Positions 24,128 to 33,519 of a DNA stretch of 52,139 nt are shown here, one piece after another (within the stretch, counting starts at the first letter, position 1; every line of letters starts with the position of its first letter). A program made the translations under genes and the position numbers. The notes below the pieces were generated by a model. It was not told the origin of the DNA. It did not search any database and saw only the letters and a list, made by a program, of their open reading frames with translations. The stretch is from Hyphomicrobiales bacterium (lineage in GTDB: Bacteria > Pseudomonadota > Alphaproteobacteria > Rhizobiales > CAJQND01), in contig JANQOW010000024.1 of NCBI GenBank assembly GCA_028285595.1, positions 1-52,139 on the forward strand, written 5' to 3'.

Positions 24128-25218
24128 AGCAACGCGTTCATCCGGTCCATGGCGCGCGCGAAGCCGTCCGGCTCAGCGCCCAGTCTGATCCGAAAGAAGC
24201 CCGGGCACTCAAAGGCCTCCCCCGGGAGCACCAGCACGCCGGCCTTGGTATAAAGCCGCTCGCCGAAGGCCCGTGAACAGGCGCCATCCAGCAGATAGGG
24301 GAAGGCCACACTGCCGCCTTTGGGCTCCACCCATGCGATCTTGTCCGGATGGTGCGCCATGACCTCCTGGAGGCCCCGTTTGTTGCGGCCGATGGCGGCG
24401 CGGTTCGCCTTCAGCAGCTTTTCGCCATTCTGCATGAGCTCAAGGCAAACGCGGTCGCTCATCTTGGAGATGGCATGGGTGGTCAGCATTTTGACCGCAT
24501 CCATCTTTTCCACCAGCCCCTCTTCGGCGACCACCCAGCCAACCCGCAAACCAACAGCGCCATAGCACTTGCCGGCAGACCCCACGCTCAGGATCCGCGG
24601 CGTCCTGCAGGCCATGGAAGCAAATCGTGAGATCGTGTCGTCGTGTGGCAGCAGACGATACTGTTCATCGAGCATCAGGTCGCAATCATACCCTTCGAGC
24701 GCCCCAGCCAGACTGAGGATCTCCTCAGCGTCAAACACCGTGCCCATGGGATTATTGGGCGTGGTGAGCACCACGCACCTGGTCCCTGCATCCACGCGCG
24801 CTACGATCTGCTCCACCGGCAGCCGGAAGCCGGCCTCATAGTCCAGCGCGATCCGGCGCACCTCAAAGCCTAAGGCAGCCGGCACGTCGTAAAGCGAATG
24901 GAAAGCCGGGGTGAGCACCACCACGTTGCACCCCTCCTCGCGCCGCGCCAGAAAATAGGCAAGGATGGCCTCGCTGGCGCCGGCGGTGATCAGCACATTG
25001 CCCGGGCCAGCATGCTCATAAAGGCTGGCGGCTTCGGCGCGCAACTCATCGGACCCGCGGGTCGGATTGTGATCGAAGTCGATGTCGCCCAACGCATCCG
25101 CGAGACGGTCGGACGGGATAATCTCCGACAAGCGCCTGTTGGCCACGCCGCTTTCGCCCAGATTGATCTCGGCATCCACGCGCGCGTCCAGCCACTCATC
25201 AAGGAAGCTCTTGATCAT
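24124..25218 (-). CDS. Class I/II PLP-dependent aminotransferase
   Basis: This 364-residue fold-type I aminotransferase has the PLP lysine in VGSAGKCYGAVGLRVGW. The Asn of TTPNNPMGTVF and the Tyr/Arg contacts around MLDEQYRLLPHD also fit. The C-terminal FRIRLGAEPDGF carries the carboxylate-binding Arg of the family. The start at 25218 is preceded by GGAGAAGG. It is a single gene between two convergent/tandem neighbours, so the amino acid substrate is not fixed; MalY/HisC/Tdi-like members are possible. Confidence 0.85.
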   Translation of the reverse strand: MIKSFLDEWLDARVDAEINLGESGVANRRLSEIIPSDRLADALGDIDFDHNPTRGSDELRAEAASLYEHAGPGNVLITAGASEAILAYFLARREEGCNVVVLTPAFHSLYDVPAALGFEVRRIALDYEAGFRLPVEQIVARVDAGTRCVVLTTPNNPMGTVFDAEEILSLAGALEGYDCDLMLDEQYRLLPHDDTISRFASMACRTPRILSVGSAGKCYGAVGLRVGWVVAEEGLVEKMDAVKMLTTHAISKMSDRVCLELMQNGEKLLKANRAAIGRNKRGLQEVMAHHPDKIAWVEPKGGSVAFPYLLDGACSRAFGERLYTKAGVLVLPGEAFECPGFFRIRLGAEPDGFARAMDRMNALL

Positions 25219-25270
25219 GGGAAGCCCTTCTCCACCCCCTCCACACTCGGCAGCAGGAGGGGCGCCTGTG

Positions 25271-26281
25271 TCAAGCGTGTTCAGGCGTTGCAGCGGGGAA
25301 CAGCTTTTTGCGCTCCGTCTGCAGTCGGCTCATAATCGAGATCACCGACGGCGCGCCATTGCCCGACAGGAGAATGCCTCCGCAACGATCATCATGGGCG
25401 CGGTAGTCGGCATCTTCCCGCAAGATCTCATTGAGCTGAGGCAGTTTCCAGAAGGGGACCCGTGCCCACAGATGGTGCGCCAAATGATAGTTTTCGCCAT
25501 GCAGTCCGGTGAGCATCCGCTCAAACCAGTGGCTGTTGCGGTTGCGGGACATATGGATATCCAGCTTGGTGTCCATCATCGGGGCATGCTCGGACAACTC
25601 AATATACCAGCCCAGCACCTGGAAGGCGGTGAGGAACGGAACCACCCAGTAAAGAACGAACTCCCAGAAAATGCCCAACTGGATGATGGCGGTGAGCAAA
25701 ACGGCCCAAAAGATCAGCAAGCGGATACCCTCGCGCGCGCCCTCTTCGCTGCTGATGGCCAGCAGCCGGTCCCGCACGAGATAGCCCAGATATTTCGGCA
25801 CATTCAGCAGGAACAGCGGTTTCACTAGGATGTTCCAGGTGTAACGACCCTGGGAGCACTGGTCATAAACCCCCATGTCGATCATGTAACGATAGTCGGC
25901 ATCGTTTTCTTCGCTGCCGAACTGGCCATGGTGGCTCTGCACGTGGGACTGCTTGTAGGCGTCAAACAGCATCCCGATCAGGTAGCCGCTCATGTAAGAG
26001 CCGAGCAGATTGTTAAGACGATGATTTTTGGCCAAGGTGCCGTGGGATGCCTCATGGGTCATGGTGGCCAACGCCCGCTGGCGCGAGCCGATCACAAGCA
26101 CCGCGAAAGGATAAGCAATCCAGCCAAACGCAATGCACGCGTAAATCGCGGCTGCAATAACCAGATAATCTGACAGCAGCGCCAAAGGTCCGTGATAGTT
26201 GTCTAAGCCGTAAAGCGACCGGACCCGCTTAACAATTGCGGGATCAAATTTATGACGCCGCAATCCCATCCCCTGTTGCAT
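25271..26281 (-). CDS. Membrane fatty acid desaturase family protein
   Basis: This 336-residue integral membrane protein has the three histidine boxes of diiron desaturases/hydroxylases: HEASH (76-80), HVQSHH (113-118) and HLAHH (near 246). Several hydrophobic segments separate them. Members introduce double bonds into acyl chains or hydroxylate carotenoids and sterol-like lipids. The spacing of the boxes (32 residues between the first two) and the small size favour a lipid desaturase. ATG 26281 and ATG 26269 are both possible starts. Electron donors are not encoded nearby. Confidence 0.82.
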   Translation of the reverse strand: MQQGMGLRRHKFDPAIVKRVRSLYGLDNYHGPLALLSDYLVIAAAIYACIAFGWIAYPFAVLVIGSRQRALATMTHEASHGTLAKNHRLNNLLGSYMSGYLIGMLFDAYKQSHVQSHHGQFGSEENDADYRYMIDMGVYDQCSQGRYTWNILVKPLFLLNVPKYLGYLVRDRLLAISSEEGAREGIRLLIFWAVLLTAIIQLGIFWEFVLYWVVPFLTAFQVLGWYIELSEHAPMMDTKLDIHMSRNRNSHWFERMLTGLHGENYHLAHHLWARVPFWKLPQLNEILREDADYRAHDDRCGGILLSGNGAPSVISIMSRLQTERKKLFPAATPEHA

Positions 26282-26797
26282 CTCTATGTACCCGTCCTGT
26301 CGACCCCGAACTTGTTAAGTATACAGTAACTTTTTCAGATTCAACGCAGGTAATTCGTCGTAACCCGCCGAACTCCTTGGGTTTTCGGGACCTGCGAGTA
26401 CTTGATGCCAAACTTTGTTTACGATCGCTGTAAAGCGTATCTTGCCACCTTTTAGCTTAACCTTTCGAAACTGACAGTAAATGTGCAAATTGAGCAATTT
26501 CCGCAATATTCGCTTTACGCGACGGGCGCGGCGTGGAATCAAAACTTGATGACTCTACGTCAGCCAGTTTCCCGCATCGTGGAATGCAAAAGTAACAGCC
26601 CGTTAGGGAAATACGCACGTCTTATCCCCTTTTGGGCATGCGCACGGCCGGTTTCTTTAGCTTGGCCATGCCCGACAGCATGCTTCAGGTCCCGTCGCGC
26701 AAATGTGATCTCCCTCCCCTCCATCTGAAGACATTTTGACGGGGAAGCTGCCTCAGAAACTCACTCGAATCGACGAATTTGTGGTTTCTGTCGATCT
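26282..26797. other. 516-bp gene-free gap
   Basis: This gap separates the desaturase and amine oxidase genes, which are divergent. It is clearly richer in A/T than its surroundings. No open frame with a ribosome-binding site and no strong hairpin was seen. It probably holds the two promoters and perhaps an unrecognised RNA. Confidence 0.5.
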
Positions 26798-28813
26798 ATG
26801 AAAAAGCTGCTCAATCTTCTGCTCTCCGGCATGCTGATGGGCCTGCTGGCGGGCCCCGTCCTAGCGCAAAATTCCGGCCCGTTTCACCCGATGGACGGTC
26901 TGACGCCGGAAGAGATCCAGTTGGGGGTTTCCCTGCTGCGCAACCAGCAATTGGTGACCGACAACACCCATTTCGCCAATATCAGGCTTCGCGAGCTTCC
27001 AAAGGCCGATGTGCTGCGCTGGAAACGCGGTGCGCCGTTTGGCCGCCAAGGCATTTTCATCTACCGCCAAGGTGGCAAAACCTATGAGGCGATTGCCGAC
27101 TTGCGTGCACAGACGGTGCTGTCGAACCGGGAAATTCCAGGCGTTCAACCTGCCGTGCATCAAGGCGAATGGAACAAGGCCCGCGAGGCGGTCCTGAAGA
27201 GCCCCGTCTGGCAGAAAGAGATGGCGGCGCTGGGGTTCACCGAGCCCAAAAACATAAACTGCACGCCCCTTGGGTCCGGTGGGTTTCCGGACCGGCGCTA
27301 TGGCAACCGCCGGGTGCTCAAGGTGGTGTGCTTTGATGTCATTAACCGGCTCGATTATCTGCAAGCCCGGCCCGTTGACCATCTCGTCACGGCGGTGGAT
27401 GCCGACACTTTGGAGCTTCTTGAGTTCATAAAGGCCAAAGCGCCAACGGTTCCCCAGCAGATCAAAGGCTACAATCACACCCTGGCGGACCGACGCCCGC
27501 AAATGCGGCCTGTGGTCAATATCGCACCGGGGGGCGCCAATTTCGTTCTGCGCGGCGGCATTGAGCTTGATTGGCAGAACTGGTCTTTACATATGCGCAC
27601 CGACCGGCGCAGCGGTTTGATCCTCTCTCTCGTCCGCTTCAACGATAACGGCAACAAACGGATGGTGGCCTACCAGATGGCGCTGTCTGAGATGTTCGTG
27701 CCTTACATGGATCCGGCGGAAACCTGGGCGTTCAAAAGCTTCCTGGATGCAGGCGAGTATGGCTTGGGGTATCTCATCTCCACCTTGGCGCCCGGACGGG
27801 ATTGCCCGCACAACGCGGTGTTTATTGACGCGCTGATCCCGTCTGACCAGGGGGGCGTGTTTCGGGCGGACAAGGCGATCTGCGTATTTGAACGCAATAC
27901 CGGAGATCCAGCCTGGCGGCACTATCAAGCCGGTGCCGCGCGCAACTATTCGGCGCCTCAGGTGGAGTTGGTGGTGCGCATGGCGCCCACCATCGGCAAC
28001 TATGACTATCTGGTGGACTACGTGTTCCAGCTGCGCGGCACCATCAAGGTGCGCGTGGGAGCGAGCGGTCTGGACGCCTTGAAGATGGTCTCCTCGGCCC
28101 GTGCCGACAGTCCAACGGCGCGCGAAGACCTGCGTTACGGCAACCTGGTGGCGCCCTATACCGTGGCTCCCTATCACGACCATTACTTTTCGTTCCGCCT
28201 GGATCTGGATATTGATGGGCAGAAGAACCTTTTGTTGCTCGACACGGTGCAGCCCCAGACCCTGCCGGCAGAAAGCCGCCGGCGCTCCTTGTGGACGTTG
28301 CGCACCTCGCAGATTGTGAAAGAAGGCGCGGTGACCCATGGCGGTGGGAACAAGAGGGTGCATTGGCGCCTGATCAACCCCAACAAGCGCACCCCGCTCG
28401 GCCATTTCCCGGGCTACTATCTGGTGCCCGGCCATGTGGTGACCTCGCTTCTCACCGCGGATGATCCTCCCCAGCAAAGGGCGCTCTTCTCGTCCAACCC
28501 GCTTTGGGTGACGCGCCGTAAGCCGGGAGAATACTGGTCGGCCGGGAACTTTCCCAACCAGAGCCAGGGTGGCGAGGGCCTGCCTCAATATGTGGCCGAC
28601 GGGGAATCGGTCGCCAACCAGGATCTCGTGCTGTGGTACAATATCGGGTACCACCATTTGACCCTGCCGGAAGACTTTCCGGTCTTGCCAACGATGTGGC
28701 ATGAGTTCATGTTGCGGCCTGCCAACTTCTTCACAAGAAATCCGGCTCACGACCTGGCACCGTCTTTCCTGGTGCGCAAAAAAGGTCAGCCAAAGAGAAC
28801 GCAAAACCAATAG
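26798..28813 (+). CDS. Secreted copper amine oxidase (primary-amine oxidase)
   Basis: This 671-residue copper/topaquinone amine oxidase has a signal peptide (about 1-23), so it acts in the periplasm. The topaquinone Tyr is Tyr402 in TIGNYDY. The catalytic base is Asp317 in FLDAGEYGLG. Copper is bound by His460 and His462 (YHDHYF) and by His620 (YHHLTLPEDFP). The enzyme turns primary amines into aldehyde, ammonia and hydrogen peroxide. The N2/N3 domains typical of the family fit into the first 220 residues. No amine transport gene is close; a GST follows after 45 bp. Confidence 0.92.
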   Translation: MKKLLNLLLSGMLMGLLAGPVLAQNSGPFHPMDGLTPEEIQLGVSLLRNQQLVTDNTHFANIRLRELPKADVLRWKRGAPFGRQGIFIYRQGGKTYEAIADLRAQTVLSNREIPGVQPAVHQGEWNKAREAVLKSPVWQKEMAALGFTEPKNINCTPLGSGGFPDRRYGNRRVLKVVCFDVINRLDYLQARPVDHLVTAVDADTLELLEFIKAKAPTVPQQIKGYNHTLADRRPQMRPVVNIAPGGANFVLRGGIELDWQNWSLHMRTDRRSGLILSLVRFNDNGNKRMVAYQMALSEMFVPYMDPAETWAFKSFLDAGEYGLGYLISTLAPGRDCPHNAVFIDALIPSDQGGVFRADKAICVFERNTGDPAWRHYQAGAARNYSAPQVELVVRMAPTIGNYDYLVDYVFQLRGTIKVRVGASGLDALKMVSSARADSPTAREDLRYGNLVAPYTVAPYHDHYFSFRLDLDIDGQKNLLLLDTVQPQTLPAESRRRSLWTLRTSQIVKEGAVTHGGGNKRVHWRLINPNKRTPLGHFPGYYLVPGHVVTSLLTADDPPQQRALFSSNPLWVTRRKPGEYWSAGNFPNQSQGGEGLPQYVADGESVANQDLVLWYNIGYHHLTLPEDFPVLPTMWHEFMLRPANFFTRNPAHDLAPSFLVRKKGQPKRTQNQ

Positions 28814-28858
28814 GGTCCGGCCGGTACACGACGGCGGGCCACAACACGGAGGTTCGCC

Positions 28859-29458
28859 ATGTTGCTGCATCACAATCCCGCTTCACCCTTTGTCCGGATG
28901 GTCCGGGTGCTGGCTCATGAAACCGGTCAGGCCGATGATATTGAAGAGAGCGTGGCGACGATCCTGCCGATTGAGCGCCACGCCGCCACTTCCGACGCCA
29001 ACCCGCTGGGCCGCATTCCCACGTTGGTCACCGATGACGGCGAGGCCATCTTCGATTCCCGTGTGATCTGCGCCTATCTGGCGAACAGGGCCGGCAACAC
29101 GGAGATCCACCCATCTACGAACTTCCGCGTCATGACCCTGTTTGCCTTGGCCCAGGGCTTATGCGACAGCGCGGTGAACCTGCGCTACGAGACAGGCCTG
29201 CGACCTGAGGCGCTGCAGTGGGACCAGTGGATCAACCGCCAAAGGGAGCGGATCGGCATTGTGCTGGATGATCTCAACGCCAACTGGCAGGACGACCTTT
29301 CCGCAGTGCATGTGGGCTCAATCGGTGTGGCCGCGGCGCTGGGCTACTTGGATTTCCGCTACCCGGATCTGGGCTGGCGCGACGGGCGGGACGGCCTTGC
29401 CGCGTTTTACGAAAGCTTCAGCCAGCGGCCTTCCATGCAGGCGACTGTTCCGGGCTAA
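28859..29458 (+). CDS. Glutathione S-transferase family protein
   Basis: This 199-residue GST has a thioredoxin-like N-terminal domain (MLLHHNPASPFVRMVRVLAHE, with PFVR in the active-site region). The cis-Pro motif GRIPTLVTDDGEAIFDSRVIC contains the glutathione-binding D-S/R pair, and an all-helical C-terminal domain starts at about residue 88. The expected role is glutathione-dependent conjugation or reduction. GGAGG is 8 bases before the ATG. It may be co-transcribed with the amine oxidase, in which case it could protect against its reactive products. Confidence 0.87.
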   Translation: MLLHHNPASPFVRMVRVLAHETGQADDIEESVATILPIERHAATSDANPLGRIPTLVTDDGEAIFDSRVICAYLANRAGNTEIHPSTNFRVMTLFALAQGLCDSAVNLRYETGLRPEALQWDQWINRQRERIGIVLDDLNANWQDDLSAVHVGSIGVAAALGYLDFRYPDLGWRDGRDGLAAFYESFSQRPSMQATVPG

Positions 29459-29460
29459 GC

Positions 29461-29481
29461 GCCGGAGGGGGGTCATCCGGC
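29461..29481. terminator. Hairpin between convergent GST and HAD genes
   Basis: GCCGGA and TCCGGC pair around a 9-base loop in the 27-bp gap. There is no T-run on either strand, so its effect as a terminator is doubtful. Confidence 0.3.
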
Positions 29482-29485
29482 CCGC

Positions 29486-30394
29486 CTAGATGTGCGGCAC
29501 GATGTAGTCAGGAAAGATCCCGCTTTCTTCCATTGCGGCGGGGATGTCCACACCTTGCAGCACGCCATGGTCTGAGACCAGCACCGTCCCGAACCCCGCT
29601 GCAGAACCGCCCAGAATGTCCGTATGAAGCGTGTCGCCCACCATGGCAATGCGCTCTCGCCGTGCCCGCCCGGCCAAACGCTCGATCACCGCATCAAAGG
29701 CATTGGCGAAGGGTTTGCCGAAGAACTCCGGTGCCGCGCCGATGCTATCAGCGAGTTGGTGCGCATAGGCGCCAGGCTCCAGGGAGAAGCCTTCTTCGCG
29801 GGGCGCCACAAGATCCGGGTTGCCCACCAGGAGCGGAACGGGCCGGGTCGTGAGGGCCGTTGCCAACTCATCCATCAACGGATCGGAGATGGTGGTTGCG
29901 CTCAACAGAACGATCCCCCCTGCCCCCTCCGGCGGCTCGGTATGGAGCGCGGCCACATCAAACTCCGCAATCTCCGAGCTTTCAGGTGCCACAATCCACC
30001 ACGGCCCCTCAATATCGCGCCGTTTCAAGTGGCGCGCGAGCACGCCCCGGCTGCTGATGATCTCCGGTGCAGTAAAATCAAAGCCCAATCCGGCATACTT
30101 CGCCGGCAGGCTGGCCAGCGGGTCACGGGCCGCGTTGGTGAGCACCATCACCTCTTTTCCGAGCGCGCGCAGGCTGGCAATGCGCCGGGCAGCGCCTTCG
30201 ATCGGTGCTCCCCCGACGTTCAGCACGCCAAAACTGTCAAACACGAAAACGTCGAAACGCTCAGACACTTCGCTCAGATCAGCTCGGTGCTCCGCCTTTC
30301 CGGGGCGGCCCGCCCGCGGCAAACGGGCACGGACCTGCTGGTAGCGCTGAAAGGCCCAATGGGCATCCACAAAGGTGCGGGACAAGGGAGACAC
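29486..30394 (-). CDS. HAD-IIA family phosphatase-like protein (NagD-like)
   Basis: This 302-residue HAD-IIA protein has motif I FDVFVFDSFGVLNVGG (about 47-62), motif II VMVLTNAA and motif IV GDTLHTDILGGSAAGF. The usual DxD of motif I is here D-S-F, so the second (general acid/base) aspartate is missing. This is seen in one HAD-IIA subfamily that has Trp/Phe there. The protein may therefore lack ordinary phosphomonoesterase activity. The C2-type cap between motifs I and III is present. A GTG start at 30394 begins a 45-residue N-terminal extension before the fold. The substrate is unknown. Confidence 0.82.
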   Translation of the reverse strand: MSPLSRTFVDAHWAFQRYQQVRARLPRAGRPGKAEHRADLSEVSERFDVFVFDSFGVLNVGGAPIEGAARRIASLRALGKEVMVLTNAARDPLASLPAKYAGLGFDFTAPEIISSRGVLARHLKRRDIEGPWWIVAPESSEIAEFDVAALHTEPPEGAGGIVLLSATTISDPLMDELATALTTRPVPLLVGNPDLVAPREEGFSLEPGAYAHQLADSIGAAPEFFGKPFANAFDAVIERLAGRARRERIAMVGDTLHTDILGGSAAGFGTVLVSDHGVLQGVDIPAAMEESGIFPDYIVPHI

Positions 30395-30491
30395 GGGGGA
30401 TAAGGCGCAAAACCGGTTGGAGACGAATGAGCTCCCCGAGATATCGGTGATGGATCACAAGATCAAGTGCGCACGGCGCCGCTCGCGAGCC

Positions 30492-30893
30492 TCAGGAGTG
30501 CCCACACTCAAAATTGGCGTAGAGAAGCGCCAGAATCGCGGCGGAGTGACTGTCTTCCGCCGCGCCCGCGTGAGGGCTGGTCGCCAATGCCCCGCGGAAG
30601 GCGCCGTCGCGGCGCGCATGTTCCAGCACCTGCTGACCCGCCTCGGTCAAAACGGCCTTCTCCGGAGTACCTTCGATCAATCCCAGCGAGACAATCCAGC
30701 GCCACATGCTGTCGCCGTCAGCTTCAAGCTTCTGCTGCAGTGCTGTAACGTCCGCCTCGGACGGATAGCGCGTATAGAGTTCGGCGATGACTTGCAAAAT
30801 GTGCAAACTCTGCTCGTTTACACTTTGGTGGTGTTCGTCGGAGACAAATGAGCTTTGGAGCCCGCTCCACTTCGCACCCGCTTTGTCGTCCAT
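30492..30893 (-). CDS. Small winged-helix-like protein, function unknown
   Basis: This 133-residue protein is of unclear family. The middle (SLHILQVIAELYTRYPSE to AGQQVLEHARR) has the alternation of a winged helix: helices at about 30-41, 48-58 and 60-72, then a short beta pair and a last helix. The N-terminal part is polar and the C-terminal 30 residues are small and Ala-rich. It could be a small regulator or a partner protein. Plus-strand frames over the same DNA look much less protein-like. Confidence 0.5.
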   Translation of the reverse strand: MDDKAGAKWSGLQSSFVSDEHHQSVNEQSLHILQVIAELYTRYPSEADVTALQQKLEADGDSMWRWIVSLGLIEGTPEKAVLTEAGQQVLEHARRDGAFRGALATSPHAGAAEDSHSAAILALLYANFECGHS

Positions 30894-31143
30894 CCTGTCC
30901 CCACAAGCCTGGGATTTCTATAACGGCCCACGACCACTCCCGCTCCCCCGAGGGTCCGAGAAGACCTACTTTGAAGTGTTGCTTGTTCACAGTGTATATT
31001 TACATGTAGCAGTTGCAGGATCAGTGGATTTACGCCACACTTCGGCCTCAGGCGAACGGTTGCACTCGGCTGTGTGAACAGCTGGAAAATGAAGCTCGAT
31101 TGTTCATCCCGCTTCTGAACGGGGATGAGGAGGGTCGTTTCCC

Positions 31144-32043
31144 ATGGGTGCCGAACGCGCTGCCATACGGGTACGAAGATCAGCCGAGATCAAGCGCACG
31201 TTGAGTGCGCGGTTCCTGCTCCGGGAACTGTTCGAAGCCGCCGTGAAACGGAGCGATGCCGAGTTCATAAAATTCCAGCAGAGTGCACTGCGCGAATTGC
31301 TGCCCGGCTTTGATCCCCAAGTGCTGAGCGTTAGTGTTCAGGAGATCTCACCTGACGGCGCTCTTGTGGCGGCGGAGGCCTTCCAATCCGTCAACATCGA
31401 CCCCATTGCGTTCCTGCTCTATCGGGAGGTGCACGACACCGACGATGTATTCCCGCACAGTTGGTCCAATCCCGGGACGGCCGTGTTCAACACCGACTTC
31501 AGGTCCATGGAACAGTGGAAGGACACGCGCTTTTATCAGGAGTTCAAATCACCGCTGGGGCTGTATCAGGCGGTTCTGCTCACCTACCGGCTGCCGTTTG
31601 CCACGCAGAAGTTCATGAAGTTTGTCTATGATAGCGGTGCTGGCCAGCAGTTCTGCGAGCGAGTGACAAAAGATGAAATCGAATTCGTGACCACCCCGTT
31701 CATGTATGCCTGGCTGTTTAAGCTGGGATACATGGATGAGGCCGCCTTTCGGCAGGTGCTCCAGCTCCTGACCGGACTTTCCCCCGTGCAACTGTTTCTG
31801 CTGCGCGAGCTGGTCAACATTCCGGTTTATCAAAACTCAAGTGTTGCCCAAAAATTCCGCATTTCCGGGCGGGTGGTGAACAACTACTTTGCCAATATCT
31901 ATGGCCAAATCGCTCACCTTTTGCCGGAGCGCCCATCCAGCCAGTCGCGCGCAGCGCCCCTGGTGGACCTGGTTCGGCATTACTCTTTTTTGAACCTGAC
32001 AGGCGCGCCGCTCATTACTCAAACGGCGACGGTGGACAAGTGA
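31144..32043 (+). CDS. Uncharacterised protein with C-terminal LuxR-type-like helix-turn-helix
   Basis: This 299-residue protein has no family I recognise for its first 210 residues, which look globular (mixed helix and strand, aromatic-rich). The C-terminus (LSPVQLFLLRELVN, then VAQKFRISGRVVNNYFANIYGQI) matches the layout of a LuxR/GerE helix-turn-helix: a starting L-x-P, four helices, and V-x-N-Y in the recognition helix. It may thus be a ligand-sensing regulator with an unusual sensor. GAGGAGGG is well placed before ATG 31144. Its 3' end is 2 bp from the convergent DUF1326 gene. Confidence 0.6.
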   Translation: MGAERAAIRVRRSAEIKRTLSARFLLRELFEAAVKRSDAEFIKFQQSALRELLPGFDPQVLSVSVQEISPDGALVAAEAFQSVNIDPIAFLLYREVHDTDDVFPHSWSNPGTAVFNTDFRSMEQWKDTRFYQEFKSPLGLYQAVLLTYRLPFATQKFMKFVYDSGAGQQFCERVTKDEIEFVTTPFMYAWLFKLGYMDEAAFRQVLQLLTGLSPVQLFLLRELVNIPVYQNSSVAQKFRISGRVVNNYFANIYGQIAHLLPERPSSQSRAAPLVDLVRHYSFLNLTGAPLITQTATVDK

Positions 32044-32045
32044 CC

Positions 32046-32663
32046 TTACGGACCCATCCAATCCAGCGGGCAAATCTCAGCGCTGCGACCCTCAAAGTTC
32101 CAGTTACGGCCAAACGCGCGGAAGCGTGATTTGTTGGCGCGGCTGACGATGATTTCCGGCGAAATCCAGTATTGGGAGTTGTTGATCACCGTATGATTGT
32201 CCGGTGAAGTTCCGGGGATTGGTTCAATCTCGCCTTCGATAATCTTCGGGATCTTAAAGCGGCGGATAGAGCCTTCCGTCTCATAGCTTACGGGCGCCTG
32301 GTGAACGCCCAGGAACTTGCCCACCATGATGGAGAGCACCCGGGTGGTGCCCTTGGCGCTGCCGGACATGATTTTGGTGATGGCTTTGAGCTGATAGATG
32401 TCGGCCCGTTCGTCCACATAGACACCGGCCGTCCAGTTGCCTCGGCTCATCATGCCGGGAATCTCGATGATCAGCCCCAGATTGAGCCCGGCGAGCGGTA
32501 TGTCGCCGTAATGGCCTTCGTCAATGCGCACCCCGCCCCAAGTTTGGCAGTGCCCTTCGGTGGGCGGGTGCAAGCCGAGAGAGATCACGCAAGGACAGAA
32601 GACCGTGCAGTTACAGCTCAACATCAGTTCGCCCTTCAGGGCCCAGGGTTCAATCGCTGCCAT
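32046..32663 (-). CDS. DUF1326 protein
   Basis: This 205-residue DUF1326 protein has a Cys-rich start SCNCTVFCPC followed by a further Cys at about 39, suggesting metal binding. DUF1326 genes usually travel with DUF2182 membrane proteins, as here (30 bp apart). The pair is thought to handle a metal or small ligand, but nothing is proven. GAGAGAGGG lies before ATG 32663. Confidence 0.85.
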   Translation of the reverse strand: MAAIEPWALKGELMLSCNCTVFCPCVISLGLHPPTEGHCQTWGGVRIDEGHYGDIPLAGLNLGLIIEIPGMMSRGNWTAGVYVDERADIYQLKAITKIMSGSAKGTTRVLSIMVGKFLGVHQAPVSYETEGSIRRFKIPKIIEGEIEPIPGTSPDNHTVINNSQYWISPEIIVSRANKSRFRAFGRNWNFEGRSAEICPLDWMGP

Positions 32664-32693
32664 TCGTAAGTTCCCTCTCTCACAAAACCCGTT

Positions 32694-33518
32694 CTAAACC
32701 ATTGGAGCAATCAAAAGACCGGCCCCAAAAAGGATCAAAACAATCCCAGTTCCATAAACCACCGGCTTGGGGTTGGGTACTGTTTTTTCCAGAACCATCA
32801 CCACTGCCAGAACCGCCATCCAGAACAGGTTCATCAAACCGGCCACAAACATCACGGCCATTAAGGCCCAGCAACACATCAGACAGATCACGCCCTGCGC
32901 GAGCCCGAGTTTAAACACGCCCCACTCATCATCGCGCCAATTGGCCATGAACCAGGTGAAAGGGCGTCGGCATTTGGAAAGGCACTGATGTTTTGTGGGG
33001 GTGAACTGCCACGCCCCGGCGCCCATCAGCACAAGCCCGCCCACGACCGGGTGGAGCAGGTACATGTCGGACGAGAGCGCTCCGGCGGCCGACAAAGCGC
33101 CCTGCACCAGGCTGGCCACCGCCGCGAAGGCAAGCCACACGGTCATGTAGCCTGCGATCAGCACGCTGGGGCTCACCACATCCATCTGCTTGGCTTTTGC
33201 AGCGCCGGCAATATCCATGTAGGTCGCCAACAATGGAGCACCGGCGGGCAGCATCATGGCAAACGCCATCGCCGACCACATCACGCCGGCCAAGGCCAGG
33301 TCTTGACCGGTCCAAACGCCGGTGGAGACTGTACACAGCGATGCAATCAGCTCAAGCGCATAGGATGAGCTCCCCACCCCGTCCTGAACGGCCGCCATGG
33401 TCGCCAGGAAAGCCCAGCCGGCCACCACAAGAATGGCAATGCCGGCCCAGGCAAGCGGGCGCGGGTCGTCGATCCTGCGACGCATCCAGCCTTCATGATA
33501 GGAATTGGTCTCGCTCAA
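32694..33518 (-). CDS. DUF2182 integral membrane protein
   Basis: This 274-residue membrane protein has about seven hydrophobic segments. The family blocks MWSAMAFAMMLPAGAPLLATY and the Cys pair in CLMCCWALMAVMF, plus CLSKC in a loop, are typical of DUF2182 (metal-binding, linked with DUF1326). The TTG at 33518 is chosen because AAAGGAAG lies 5-7 bases before it, one base after the PaaG-like stop; ATG 33485 is the alternative. It is clearly co-transcribed with the hydratase and DUF1326. Confidence 0.85.
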   Translation of the reverse strand: MSETNSYHEGWMRRRIDDPRPLAWAGIAILVVAGWAFLATMAAVQDGVGSSSYALELIASLCTVSTGVWTGQDLALAGVMWSAMAFAMMLPAGAPLLATYMDIAGAAKAKQMDVVSPSVLIAGYMTVWLAFAAVASLVQGALSAAGALSSDMYLLHPVVGGLVLMGAGAWQFTPTKHQCLSKCRRPFTWFMANWRDDEWGVFKLGLAQGVICLMCCWALMAVMFVAGLMNLFWMAVLAVVMVLEKTVPNPKPVVYGTGIVLILFGAGLLIAPMV

Positions 33519-33519
33519 A

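Noticed and set aside
27587-28873. 428-codon minus-strand frame over the amine oxidase
   Set aside because: The plus frame has all copper and topaquinone residues; the antisense frame is a shadow.
30375-30851. 158-codon plus-strand frame
   Set aside because: The minus-strand frame here looks more like a folded protein; the plus frame is Arg-rich with no motif.
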